From the NCBI GenBank assembly GCA_018263355.1, contig JAANXH010000018.1, forward strand, positions 2,602-42,307: a DNA stretch of 39,706 bases, written 5' to 3'. Made by a program: the position numbers and the translations under genes. The DNA is from Candidatus Woesearchaeota archaeon. GTDB taxonomy: Archaea; Nanobdellota; Nanobdellia; Woesearchaeales; JAGVZT01. The notes under the pieces are model-generated. The model did no database searches. It had not been told where the DNA came from and worked only from the letters and a program-made list of their open reading frames with translations. Positions 19,907 to 29,151 of this stretch are shown in pieces (the stretch's first letter is position 1; every line of letters begins with the position of its first letter).

Positions 19907-21273
19907 GCCCATGGTTGAAAAGGCTCAATAAGAAGATCCTCAAGATTTCCCCCATTTTTAATGATCTCTGCAACAGCCTTGCACATATTATTCTGGTGAT
20001 TAATACATGGGCTTCCAGTAAATAGATCCTCACAATGCATTTTTTGTTCTTTATCTCCATATTTGCTTATTCTTATTTTTCTCTGTTTATTTCTTAACTT
20101 TAGAAATTTACTTGGATCTTGAATTAGTGATGCCATCAATGTGTGTAAAAAAATTCCTTTTAATTTAGCTGTTTTTATTAATATGTCATCTCTTTGCAAA
20201 AGTCTGATATGCATTACTGGAGTGTTATAATCCTGAGGTTTATTTCCATATCTGTTAATTGCCAAAACCAATAAATAGCCTGGCGCATGAATTGATGCCA
20301 TCTGTTCTATTCCCAGAGCATATGTTGCGGTCTGCAGGTCAAATGAGTTTTTCTGAAATCTTGCTCTTTTAAAGTCTCCAACAACAATTTGGCCGGTGTT
20401 TGCAAGTGTTAATAATAGGTCTGCAGTTCCTTTAAATACATATTCTTTTATTCCAAAATCTCGCCAGTCCATTTCTAATGACCTAAACCATTCTTTGTAA
20501 TGGCTTCTTTCATATTGAAAAGTGGTCATATCCCAAACATCTAGGTTTTTTAGTTTTCCTCCTTGCATAAAAGTGATAAGTCTGTCCAAATCAGTGGATA
20601 AATCTATTAATTCTTCAGATTGTATTTTTAATGCAACTGGTTTTTCAGTATAAACATTTCTTGGAACTTCAAATTCCCAAAAATCAGGATGCTGGTGCAT
20701 GAGCAATTTTTCATGATAAGGAAGCTTGTGGGCTGATGCAATTATATGTCTAATAGTTCCTGCTAGAGTAGCACCCACATCCAGTATTTTAATTTGAGAT
20801 TCTTTTCCTCTATAGCTGTTAGCAATGTGTAGTACTTTTTCTTTTTCTAGATTTGATAAAAGCACAGATAATGGGCACTTTGAGCTACTGTATTGGCTGG
20901 GTCTGCCATGATAATGGGGCAGGGATTGTACTTGATCACTAAAATTTTGAGTCTGTGCGATTTGAAAGGGGATTATAGGATTATTTTGAGTTAGAGAACT
21001 CAATTTACCTTCTCTTTGATCTGAGGTAACAAAAAAATAGGGGAGATTGTTTAGCTGCATTACCATATCTTCTGCACCGATCATTGTATAGCCTTCAGCT
21101 TTTGCATCTCTCATAATTACTTCTCGCTCTGTTTGAGGAAGTGCAGCAATAAAATCAGCCATGCATGGAAATTCATTATTATAGCAAGTTTCTTGTTCCT
21201 GTGGGAGTGAACAAGCTAAACATAAGTATCTACTGCATGGTTCAACTGGTCTTTGCATTTTAAATATCCTCAA
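19903..21273 (-). CDS. RecB/Cas4/Dna2-like PD-(D/E)XK nuclease with predicted Fe-S cluster (456 aa)
   Basis: 'KGTADLLLTLANTGQIVVGDFKRARFQKNSFDLQTATYALGIEQ' gives GxxD (D285), DxK (D300-F-K302), QxxxY (Q314/Y318); C133 in 'SSSKCPLSVLLS' and C414, C423, C431 as 1+3 cysteines. Confidence 0.75.
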   Translation of the reverse strand: MRIFKMQRPVEPCSRYLCLACSLPQEQETCYNNEFPCMADFIAALPQTEREVIMRDAKAEGYTMIGAEDMVMQLNNLPYFFVTSDQREGKLSSLTQNNPIIPFQIAQTQNFSDQVQSLPHYHGRPSQYSSSKCPLSVLLSNLEKEKVLHIANSYRGKESQIKILDVGATLAGTIRHIIASAHKLPYHEKLLMHQHPDFWEFEVPRNVYTEKPVALKIQSEELIDLSTDLDRLITFMQGGKLKNLDVWDMTTFQYERSHYKEWFRSLEMDWRDFGIKEYVFKGTADLLLTLANTGQIVVGDFKRARFQKNSFDLQTATYALGIEQMASIHAPGYLLVLAINRYGNKPQDYNTPVMHIRLLQRDDILIKTAKLKGIFLHTLMASLIQDPSKFLKLRNKQRKIRISKYGDKEQKMHCEDLFTGSPCINHQNNMCKAVAEIIKNGGNLEDLLIEPFQPWA

Positions 21274-22312
21274 AACTAAGTGAATTTACTGATCCAAGCT
21301 GTTCATAAACAATGAATTGTTTTAATTTTCTTAATGCACTTTTTGAAGCTTCAGCTATTCCTGGGTTTGTTTCATTTTCCATTATACTAACTTCATAAAG
21401 ACTTTTTTGAGAATTTTTGCCGGCTCTTTTTAAAATATCAAATAAAGGTGAAGTTTTGCATAGATAAGGATATAGTATTGTTGTATCAGGAATAAGATCA
21501 ATAATACGTGAGTACATTCTGGATATTAAGATTCTATTGTATCTTGTGTACAAAGGTACCTTTTCTTTGTATTCTGTTATTGTCATTTCATTACTTCTAA
21601 AGAATCTGATTGCTGTTTGATGATCTATAAATGAAGGTAGATACCAATAAAAAACTGATTCATAATTACCTTCAAGAACAGTTGAACCCATAAGTTTTTT
21701 TCCTTTCATCCTAAGAATATCATTTACTTCTTGTTTAATATTTCTCTGGACACTATTTATTTGCAGATTTTCTCCAAAAATGTTTCTTAAAGTAAATCCA
21801 TCATATTCAACAATGGAGAGTACTGGAGCTATCGGAATAAAAAATATATCTCTGTCCCTGAAATTATAATCTCCTTTAGCAAACTCTTCTTTTATGTCTA
21901 ATCTTGCAAGCATATTTTTTAGCCTTGTACCCATTTCACTAAAAATACTTGTAATATCCACTCCCACTTTTCTTGGAACTTTTGGAAATATCTTTGCTGC
22001 AAATTCATCTTCAGTAAGTTTAATTGCTTCCTCAAAATCAACAACAGACAGGCTTGGCATAAATACTATAATTGCATCCTGGAATAATTCTCTTAAGTCA
22101 ATATAAGAAATCTTTTTATGATAAAGCATATATTGCTCTAATGGTCCAATAACATAATTATTTTGTAATGTTTGTTTAGCTTGCTTGTGAACTTCTTCTA
22201 GTTGAGTGTTTTCAAAAAGTTTGTCATCTATTGTTGTATATGCCTGAGCTATTGCAAGCATTCTTCCAGGGCCATTGCCCAATGGCTCTGTTAACACTTT
22301 TCCCTGATGCAT
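21260..22312 (-). CDS. Hypothetical protein (350 aa), operon partner of the PD-(D/E)XK nuclease
   Basis: Long ORF overlapping the downstream nuclease gene by 14 nt; no family recognised. Confidence 0.85.
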   Translation of the reverse strand: MHQGKVLTEPLGNGPGRMLAIAQAYTTIDDKLFENTQLEEVHKQAKQTLQNNYVIGPLEQYMLYHKKISYIDLRELFQDAIIVFMPSLSVVDFEEAIKLTEDEFAAKIFPKVPRKVGVDITSIFSEMGTRLKNMLARLDIKEEFAKGDYNFRDRDIFFIPIAPVLSIVEYDGFTLRNIFGENLQINSVQRNIKQEVNDILRMKGKKLMGSTVLEGNYESVFYWYLPSFIDHQTAIRFFRSNEMTITEYKEKVPLYTRYNRILISRMYSRIIDLIPDTTILYPYLCKTSPLFDILKRAGKNSQKSLYEVSIMENETNPGIAEASKSALRKLKQFIVYEQLGSVNSLSFEDI

Positions 22313-22366
22313 ATGCTATTAGAATAAAAAAGATTATATATACTTTATCCTTTTTACTACTTTATA

Positions 22367-25333
22367 ATGAGAGTCTCAAGATATTTCACTAAACAATTTG
22401 ATAACCAAACTTGGACTAAATTATTCTTCAGACATCATGATCTTAATTTAGGGCCTTTGATTATTCCAATGCCCACGATTTATGCAACTAAAAGAGCTAT
22501 ACCTATCCAAAGTAGAGATGATCCTGATTTAAGTTTTGAAAATATTGTTTCTGGAATAATAGATGAGGCTATTAAGCAAAATAATAACTCTGATGAGCAA
22601 GTTGAATATAGTGTACAAGAATTTCCTTTTACAGCAAGAAAAAAGAATGCACATATTCAGGTTTTTGGTGATTCCAGTGCTTTGGAAGATGCTCTAAGTC
22701 AGGGTCTTGCGAGGAAGTTTTTCAGAAGAAAAAATATGGGATATACTGAATGGCTTAGATTATTTTTTGATTGGACAAAACCAGTGGAATTGCATGAAGA
22801 TATTACTACAGCCCTAGAGTTGCAGAGCCAAGCACATAATTTAATGAGATTAATTGGTGATCATTTTTTATTTGATGCTGAAACAGGATTGATTAAGGCA
22901 GAGGATAAATTGAGAATCGCAGGTATGCAATCTAAAGAATATATTGATTTTCTTGCTGGAGACCGAAAGGCTATTCCTGATAACATGCAAAAAGTGTGGG
23001 ATCAAAGAATGGATGTCAAAAGAAATTTGTCAAGGCAAATTGGTCAATTGAGAAAAGGCTGGCAAAACTCAACATATGATCATTTGCCTGGAGAGGTATT
23101 TGCATTATTGTTAGACCTAAAAGATGTTGATTACCAAGTAAGACAATTAATTGAGCCTTTTGGTGGGTCTGTTGAGCAAAGCTTTAGACATTATTTGTAC
23201 CAATTATTCCTGCCAGGTTATGATATAATGAATTTAAAGTTTCTTGATCGAGCAGACGATTCTATTACAAATGTTGGATCTTGGGATATTGAAACCACTA
23301 AATATAGAGGAAGTATTAGAACTCCTGGCCAAAGAATTCCAAAAGATCCCAGAGTTTGGTTGATTGCTTTATCAGCCAACAGGGGCGTTCCAGAAGAATT
23401 TGCATATTTATTGGATAATCCCCTGTTTGAATTGCCTGACAGTATTGATTGGCCGGTAAGTGATATTGCTGTGGGTTATCTTGATATTGGTGCTGATCAT
23501 ATTGTTCTTGATTCAGAAGAAAAGATCCCATATATTTTTCAGCAGGACGCACATCATGTTGTAAGAACTTTCTCATTTTTACATCAAGTATTTCAACTTA
23601 GTGTTTCTGGTGGACATAATACCTGGAGCTATGATGCATCTAGAGCAATGAATCCAAATAGGGATTTAATTGCAATTGCTGATTTACATCCACTATTGGA
23701 AAAATATGATTTGTATAGAGATTTATTTACAAAAGATCAGGGGATGTGTAGGTTAAGCAGTGATAATTCTGGACCTGCTTACAGATCAAATGCTTGGCCA
23801 ACTCAGTTTGACTTTACTGCAAAACGAGCCGACACTCTAAATCCAGCAAGGTTTTATTTATCAGGTTTAACTCTTGATCAAACTCTTGAGTCACTAAGTG
23901 CTTTGATTCATTTTATAACAGGAACAGGATTTGGTTTCAAAAAATCAATTGTTGGTTATGATCAAGTAGAAGCAGCTGTGGCAAAAGGTGAACTTGGTGA
24001 TTCGGATGGTGCAAAAGAAGCAGTTGCATACGGAGCTGGAGATACAATTGGACAGTTGGATATTATGAATAATTTAGTGCCTATTTATGAGTTTATCTCG
24101 CAAACAATGAAAATTCCTTTTGATGATATTTTCCAGTCTCCACCAAAGAATGTTGCATCTCTTTTTTGGCAAAGAAAATTTGCACAAAAGAGCGGAATCA
24201 TAAAAAGTTATTTTGAATTAAAAAAATATGAGGAATTTGATTTACAAAAAAGTAAGAGAAAAGCATTAGAAATTGCATATTCAGGAACACAAAATTCTGA
24301 ACTTATAACCAGGAAAGGAGCTATTGAAAATGTAGCTATGCTTATGACTCCATTTTTTTCAGAGTCAACCCATGAAATAATTGAGCAGGATCCTGTTCTA
24401 GCAAGCTTACGTGAAAGATTAATCTCTTCGAATAATATTCTTGAAAAAGTAGTTTTACAAAAAATACTTGATAATCTAGCAGTTTATTATTTGCTTGATG
24501 CCAAGACTTCTTCACTAAATGGTAAGCCTGCTGATGGTGCACTTTACCACAGGTATGGTATTCAGGGAGGATATAATAATAATGCAAAATATTTATTAGA
24601 TATGTTTAGGCAGGGTATGATTGACCTGGCTGAGCCTCTTAATGAAAGAATTGTGAATTATACAGGAGATTATGTTTTTATTGATAATGATCCAGAGCTT
24701 ATCAAACAACTTGTAGATCTTGACTATACTTTTATTGGTGAGGGTGACGCAATTTCAGTTTCACCACATAGTATTATTTACCAGCTAAATAATGAGAATA
24801 ACAATCACCTTGCAGCTACAGGATTTAAAATTCAAAGTCCAAAAAAAAGGCATACTCCTGATTATTTATTAAAGGGATTTAATCCAAATTTTTATGATAA
24901 TTGGATTCATGATATTGCAGTTATTTGTTTAAATGAAGGATTAAAAAGAGCTGGTGAACATATTGAAGAACAGATTACAAATATGAAAAAACTACCAGCT
25001 GAAGAATTTTTTATGACACTAAAACCAGGTAAGAAGTTTAAGAACTATTCATTCCCTTACAGAAATACTCTCAGGTACAAGTTAGAGGATCTTGCAAATC
25101 TTGAACCTAACCAGAGCAGAGTAGTTGTGATTGGAAGTGATGATTGCAAACATATTGATCTTCAGATAGTTGATGCAAATGAACCAGATTCATGGAATCA
25201 GCAACCTTTTATCCCATTTTATCTGAAAATGGCATTTGATCCTAACAAAAATCTAATGAAACTGTGCAAATCTCTAGGTTTGAAACAGGTTGTTGATCAA
25301 GCTTTGAATTATCATCAAACTGATTTTACTTAA
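22367..25333 (+). CDS. Divergent B-family DNA polymerase homologue; exonuclease motifs intact, polymerase active site apparently inactivated
   Basis: ExoI 'SWDIETTKY' (D307/E309), ExoII 'HNTWSYD' (N418/D423), ExoIII 'YGAGD' (Y555/D559); motif A region 'IENVAMLMTPFFSES' lacks Asp (M660); motif C region 'IVNYTGDYVFI' lacks DTD; palm/thumb spacing otherwise resembles PolB. Confidence 0.8.
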   Translation: MRVSRYFTKQFDNQTWTKLFFRHHDLNLGPLIIPMPTIYATKRAIPIQSRDDPDLSFENIVSGIIDEAIKQNNNSDEQVEYSVQEFPFTARKKNAHIQVFGDSSALEDALSQGLARKFFRRKNMGYTEWLRLFFDWTKPVELHEDITTALELQSQAHNLMRLIGDHFLFDAETGLIKAEDKLRIAGMQSKEYIDFLAGDRKAIPDNMQKVWDQRMDVKRNLSRQIGQLRKGWQNSTYDHLPGEVFALLLDLKDVDYQVRQLIEPFGGSVEQSFRHYLYQLFLPGYDIMNLKFLDRADDSITNVGSWDIETTKYRGSIRTPGQRIPKDPRVWLIALSANRGVPEEFAYLLDNPLFELPDSIDWPVSDIAVGYLDIGADHIVLDSEEKIPYIFQQDAHHVVRTFSFLHQVFQLSVSGGHNTWSYDASRAMNPNRDLIAIADLHPLLEKYDLYRDLFTKDQGMCRLSSDNSGPAYRSNAWPTQFDFTAKRADTLNPARFYLSGLTLDQTLESLSALIHFITGTGFGFKKSIVGYDQVEAAVAKGELGDSDGAKEAVAYGAGDTIGQLDIMNNLVPIYEFISQTMKIPFDDIFQSPPKNVASLFWQRKFAQKSGIIKSYFELKKYEEFDLQKSKRKALEIAYSGTQNSELITRKGAIENVAMLMTPFFSESTHEIIEQDPVLASLRERLISSNNILEKVVLQKILDNLAVYYLLDAKTSSLNGKPADGALYHRYGIQGGYNNNAKYLLDMFRQGMIDLAEPLNERIVNYTGDYVFIDNDPELIKQLVDLDYTFIGEGDAISVSPHSIIYQLNNENNNHLAATGFKIQSPKKRHTPDYLLKGFNPNFYDNWIHDIAVICLNEGLKRAGEHIEEQITNMKKLPAEEFFMTLKPGKKFKNYSFPYRNTLRYKLEDLANLEPNQSRVVVIGSDDCKHIDLQIVDANEPDSWNQQPFIPFYLKMAFDPNKNLMKLCKSLGLKQVVDQALNYHQTDFT

Positions 25334-25420
25334 CACTGCGTATTAATACTTCAAAGTTTTACATAAAGTTTATAAAATATGTATATTTAATAAAAAATTA
25401 TGATATGTGTAGTAGTTGTG

Positions 25421-25434
25421 GTGGCGTGAGCCAC
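25421..25434 (+). promoter_or_regulatory. Small hairpin GTGGC-GTGA-GCCAC in the valS 5' region
   Basis: 5-bp stem capped by a GNRA-type (GUGA) tetraloop, about 50 nt before the valS start. Confidence 0.3.
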
Positions 25435-25486
25435 TCATTGTTCTCTAGTTAATTTTATATATCAGCTATAATTGGAGGTTAATAAA

Positions 25487-27874
25487 ATGAAAAAACGATA
25501 TGATGCAAAGGAGTCAGAGCCAAAGTGGAGAGAGTTTTGGGAAGAGGAAGGTATTTTTAAATTTAGTAAAGATTCAAATAAACCTGTTTATAGTATAGAT
25601 ACTCCTCCACCAACTGTTTCTGGCAGGATGCATCTTGGTCATGCTTTTTCATATTCTCAGCAGGATTTTATTGCCAGGTACAAGAAAATGGCAGGGTTTA
25701 ATGTTTTTTATCCTTTTGGAGTTGATGGAAATGGTCTTCCAACACAACTTTTAATTGAAAAAACAAAAAATGTCAGAGCTGTAGAAATGGGAAGAGAAAA
25801 ATTTAGGCAGTTTTGTATGAAAGTACTTGATGAAGAGATTATTGAAGATTTTATATCTGACTGGAAAAGGATTGGAATGAGTTGTGATTTTAATTTAATT
25901 TATGATACTATTAAGAATCTTCCAAGAAAGATTTCACAAAAGTCTTTTATTGATTTGTATAGAGCTGGGAGAGAATATAGAACTGAGGCACCTGCTATGT
26001 TTTGTCCAAAGTGCCAGACTGCAATCTCACAAGTTGAATGTGAGGATGCTGAAAAGTCCAGTTATTTTAATGATATTGTTTTTAAAGTGGATGGCGAGAA
26101 ATTAATTATTGCAACCACAAGGCCAGAGTTGCTGCCTGCATGTGTAGCTGTTTTTTACCATCCTGATGATAAAAGGTACAAGCATTTGCTGGGAAAAAAA
26201 GCAAAGGTTCCTTTGTTTGATCTAGAAGTTCCAATTATGGAAGATAAAAGAGCAGATCCAGAAAAAGGAACAGGTATTGTAATGTGTTGTACTTTTGGTG
26301 ATTCTACTGATTGCGAATGGCAAAAAGCCTATAATTTACCAATTAGAGAGGCTATTGCAAAAAATGGTAAGATGACTAAAATTGCAGACAAGTATGAAGG
26401 TTTGCATATGAAAAATGCCAGGAAGCAGATTATTGAAGATATGAAAACCAAAGGATTACTAAAGTCTCAAAAACCTATTACTCATGCAGTTAATGTTCAT
26501 GAGAGATGTGGCACAGAAGTTGAGTTTATCCATTCAAAACAATGGTTTATCAAGTATCTGGATTTAAAAGAAGATATGATGAAATGGGGTAAGCAGCTAA
26601 ATTGGTTCCCGGATCATATGAGGAACCGTTATGAGAACTGGGTTAAAGGATTAGCATGGGATTGGTGTATTTCAAGGCAAATTTATTTTGGCATTCCATT
26701 TCCGGTTTGGTATTGCAAAGATTGTGATGAAGTTATTGTTGCTAATGAAGAGGATTTACCAGTTGACCCTATTGTTGATCAGCCTCCAGTTGAAAAATGT
26801 CCAAAGTGTGGCTGCGCCAAAATTATCCCTGAGACAGATATTATTAATACATGGGCTACTTCATCATTAACTCCACAGATTGCAGCTTCTTTAGTTCCAG
26901 AGATGTATGACAAGATTTATCCAATGAATATTAGACCTCAGGCACATGATATTATTACTTTTTGGTTGTTTAATACTGTTGTAAAATCTCAGCTGCACAA
27001 TAATGTAAATCCATGGAAGGATTGTGTTATTTCTGGATGGGCTCTGGATCCTAAAGGGAAAAAGATGTCAAAGTCTAAAGGTAATGTTGTTGATCCAAGG
27101 ATTATGATTGAAAAATACAGTGCTGATTGTTTAAGGTTTTGGGCTGCTGGCTCAAAATTAGGAGAAGATTTACCTTTCCAGGAAAAGGATATGGTTACGG
27201 CAAAAAAAATGGTTAATAAACTATGGAATGCATCCAAGTTTGCAATTATGCATCTTGAAGAGTATTATGGTTCTAAAACAGAGCTGGAGGTTTTTGATAA
27301 ATGGATGCTTTCTAAAATGCAGAGTTTGATTAAAGAGTGCACTGATTCTTTTGATAAATATGAGTATTCTAAAGCAAAAGCTGCTGTTGAAAACTTTTTT
27401 TGGAATGTGTTTTGTGATTATTATTTAGAGATTGTCAAAGATAGGTTGTATAACCCAGATAAGAGAGGCAAGGAATCAAAGATTTCTGCTCAATATACAC
27501 TTTATTATTCTCTTTTGAGCATATTGAAACTGATTGCACCTATTATGCCTTTTATTACAGAAGAGATTTACCAGATGTTTTTTAGACAGAGGGAAAATAC
27601 CAAAAGCGTGCATGAATTAGAGTGGCCAGAGTTTGATGAGAATTTAGTTGATGCTCAGATAGAAGAGTTTGGAGATACAGGAATTGATTATATTGATTCA
27701 GTTAGAAAGCATAAAACTGATAATAAAGTGAGTTTAGCTGCTCCAGTTGAACTGGAAATTGATGAGAAATATAAAGATAAATTAGAACCTGTGCTTGAAG
27801 ATCTTAAAGCTGTGCTTAAAGCTGAAGAAATCAAGTTTGGTACTGATAAGATTAAATTGACAAAAAATATTTAA
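25487..27874 (+). CDS. valS: Valyl-tRNA synthetase
   Basis: 'SIDTPPPTVSGRMHLGHAFSYSQQDFIARYKKM', 'KKMSKSKGNVVDP'; ATG behind GGAGGT SD. Confidence 0.95.
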   Translation: MKKRYDAKESEPKWREFWEEEGIFKFSKDSNKPVYSIDTPPPTVSGRMHLGHAFSYSQQDFIARYKKMAGFNVFYPFGVDGNGLPTQLLIEKTKNVRAVEMGREKFRQFCMKVLDEEIIEDFISDWKRIGMSCDFNLIYDTIKNLPRKISQKSFIDLYRAGREYRTEAPAMFCPKCQTAISQVECEDAEKSSYFNDIVFKVDGEKLIIATTRPELLPACVAVFYHPDDKRYKHLLGKKAKVPLFDLEVPIMEDKRADPEKGTGIVMCCTFGDSTDCEWQKAYNLPIREAIAKNGKMTKIADKYEGLHMKNARKQIIEDMKTKGLLKSQKPITHAVNVHERCGTEVEFIHSKQWFIKYLDLKEDMMKWGKQLNWFPDHMRNRYENWVKGLAWDWCISRQIYFGIPFPVWYCKDCDEVIVANEEDLPVDPIVDQPPVEKCPKCGCAKIIPETDIINTWATSSLTPQIAASLVPEMYDKIYPMNIRPQAHDIITFWLFNTVVKSQLHNNVNPWKDCVISGWALDPKGKKMSKSKGNVVDPRIMIEKYSADCLRFWAAGSKLGEDLPFQEKDMVTAKKMVNKLWNASKFAIMHLEEYYGSKTELEVFDKWMLSKMQSLIKECTDSFDKYEYSKAKAAVENFFWNVFCDYYLEIVKDRLYNPDKRGKESKISAQYTLYYSLLSILKLIAPIMPFITEEIYQMFFRQRENTKSVHELEWPEFDENLVDAQIEEFGDTGIDYIDSVRKHKTDNKVSLAAPVELEIDEKYKDKLEPVLEDLKAVLKAEEIKFGTDKIKLTKNI

Positions 27875-28169
27875 GGAATAACTCAATTCATATTTTAGAT
27901 TAGAGGGCAGTGTTACAAATGGACTGATAGTGGTCAAAATTTGTCTGTGCCGTGGATGACATGAAATGACTTTTTTGTTATTCATGACAGGGCCAGACGT
28001 AGTTTTTCCACAGGAAAAACAGAGTAGGATTTTAAACCATATCAGTCACTCAGATACGCTGCGAATTAGAGATAGTTCTGTGAAAATTTACTTCTTCAAA
28101 GTGATAAAGAATAGTAAGTATTATATATTAGATTTAATTTCTATTTTAAAAGTTAAGGAGGTAATAATT

Positions 28170-28688
28170 ATGCCAAAACCGTATGTACCAGATGAGCCAA
28201 TAAGATTTAGAAGTTCAAATGGACGAGTTCCAGAAGTTACAGAACAACCAGATATTGAATCAGAATATTTACAAATTATGGGCAGAATTGCTGATCAGCA
28301 CAACAAAAATATTGCTGCAGTGATTCGCATGTATAGTTCAGATGTCTATTTGTGTGGAGAAGACACAGTAGTTTTTACACAAAGAGCACACAATTATTTA
28401 ACTGGAAATAGTCAAATGACTATTGATGATGTGTGCCAAGAGCCTGTTGGTAAACTAGTTAGATCAGATAATTCACTTAGTATGGAAAGGATTGAAGGCA
28501 AAGAACCTATTGTGATTATTAATTATGATGGCCAAGACAATTTAAACAGAGATACAGATGCCAAGAGGGTAGATGCAATATCTTACGCAGATTTACCTGT
28601 TGAATTGCAAAGAGAATATGAAAATAGGGTTGGCGAAGGTTATAGAGATACTTTTGAAGATATTTTGAAGGCTACCCTTAGGAGTTAA
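28170..28688 (+). CDS. Hypothetical protein (172 aa)
   Basis: AAGGAGGT SD just upstream of ATG MPKPYVPDEP; the longer 27966 start is less likely. Confidence 0.75.
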   Translation: MPKPYVPDEPIRFRSSNGRVPEVTEQPDIESEYLQIMGRIADQHNKNIAAVIRMYSSDVYLCGEDTVVFTQRAHNYLTGNSQMTIDDVCQEPVGKLVRSDNSLSMERIEGKEPIVIINYDGQDNLNRDTDAKRVDAISYADLPVELQREYENRVGEGYRDTFEDILKATLRS

Positions 28689-28720
28689 CTTTTTATACTC
28701 CAATTTTTTTATTATATTTT

Positions 28721-29107
28721 ATGATTAGAGTTATCTTGGACACGAATTTTCTTTTAATGCCTGCACAGTTTAAGATAGATATATTTCGAGAACTTACAAG
28801 AGTGATTTTTAAGGATTTTGAGCTGCATATTGTAGAGCCAACATTAAGAGAATTGGATAGTCTTATGAAAAAAGGAAAAGGAAAAAATAAGAGAGCAGCA
28901 AAGATGGGAAATCAGCTTATTGATTTTGCTAGTATAAATGTGATTAAAACCAAAGAAAAACATGTTGATAAAGCTATTATGAATATTGTTAGCAAAAAAG
29001 ATATTGTTTGCACTCAAGATAAACAACTTAAAGATTTTTTGATAAAAAAAGGGGTTAATGTGGTTATTATGAAAAAAAAGAGCCATTTGCAGCTAATTGA
29101 AGCTTAA
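28721..29107 (+). CDS. PIN-domain protein (FCF1/VapC9-like)
   Basis: 'RVILDTNFLLMPAQFKIDIFREL', 'VEPTLRELDSL', 'DIVCTQDKQLKDFLIKKGVNVVIM'. Confidence 0.9.
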   Translation: MIRVILDTNFLLMPAQFKIDIFRELTRVIFKDFELHIVEPTLRELDSLMKKGKGKNKRAAKMGNQLIDFASINVIKTKEKHVDKAIMNIVSKKDIVCTQDKQLKDFLIKKGVNVVIMKKKSHLQLIEA

Positions 29108-29151
29108 TATTGCATTATATATTGATTTTTTCCAAAAGGTTTAAAAATAAC

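Noticed and set aside
19903-21273. Cas4-like protein as evidence of a CRISPR locus
   Set aside because: No repeat array or cas1/cas2/effector genes in the window; RecB-like nucleases have many other roles.
27966-28169. N-terminal extension of the 240-aa ORF
   Set aside because: A strong AAGGAGGT SD precedes the internal ATG at 28170, so the upstream part is probably untranslated.
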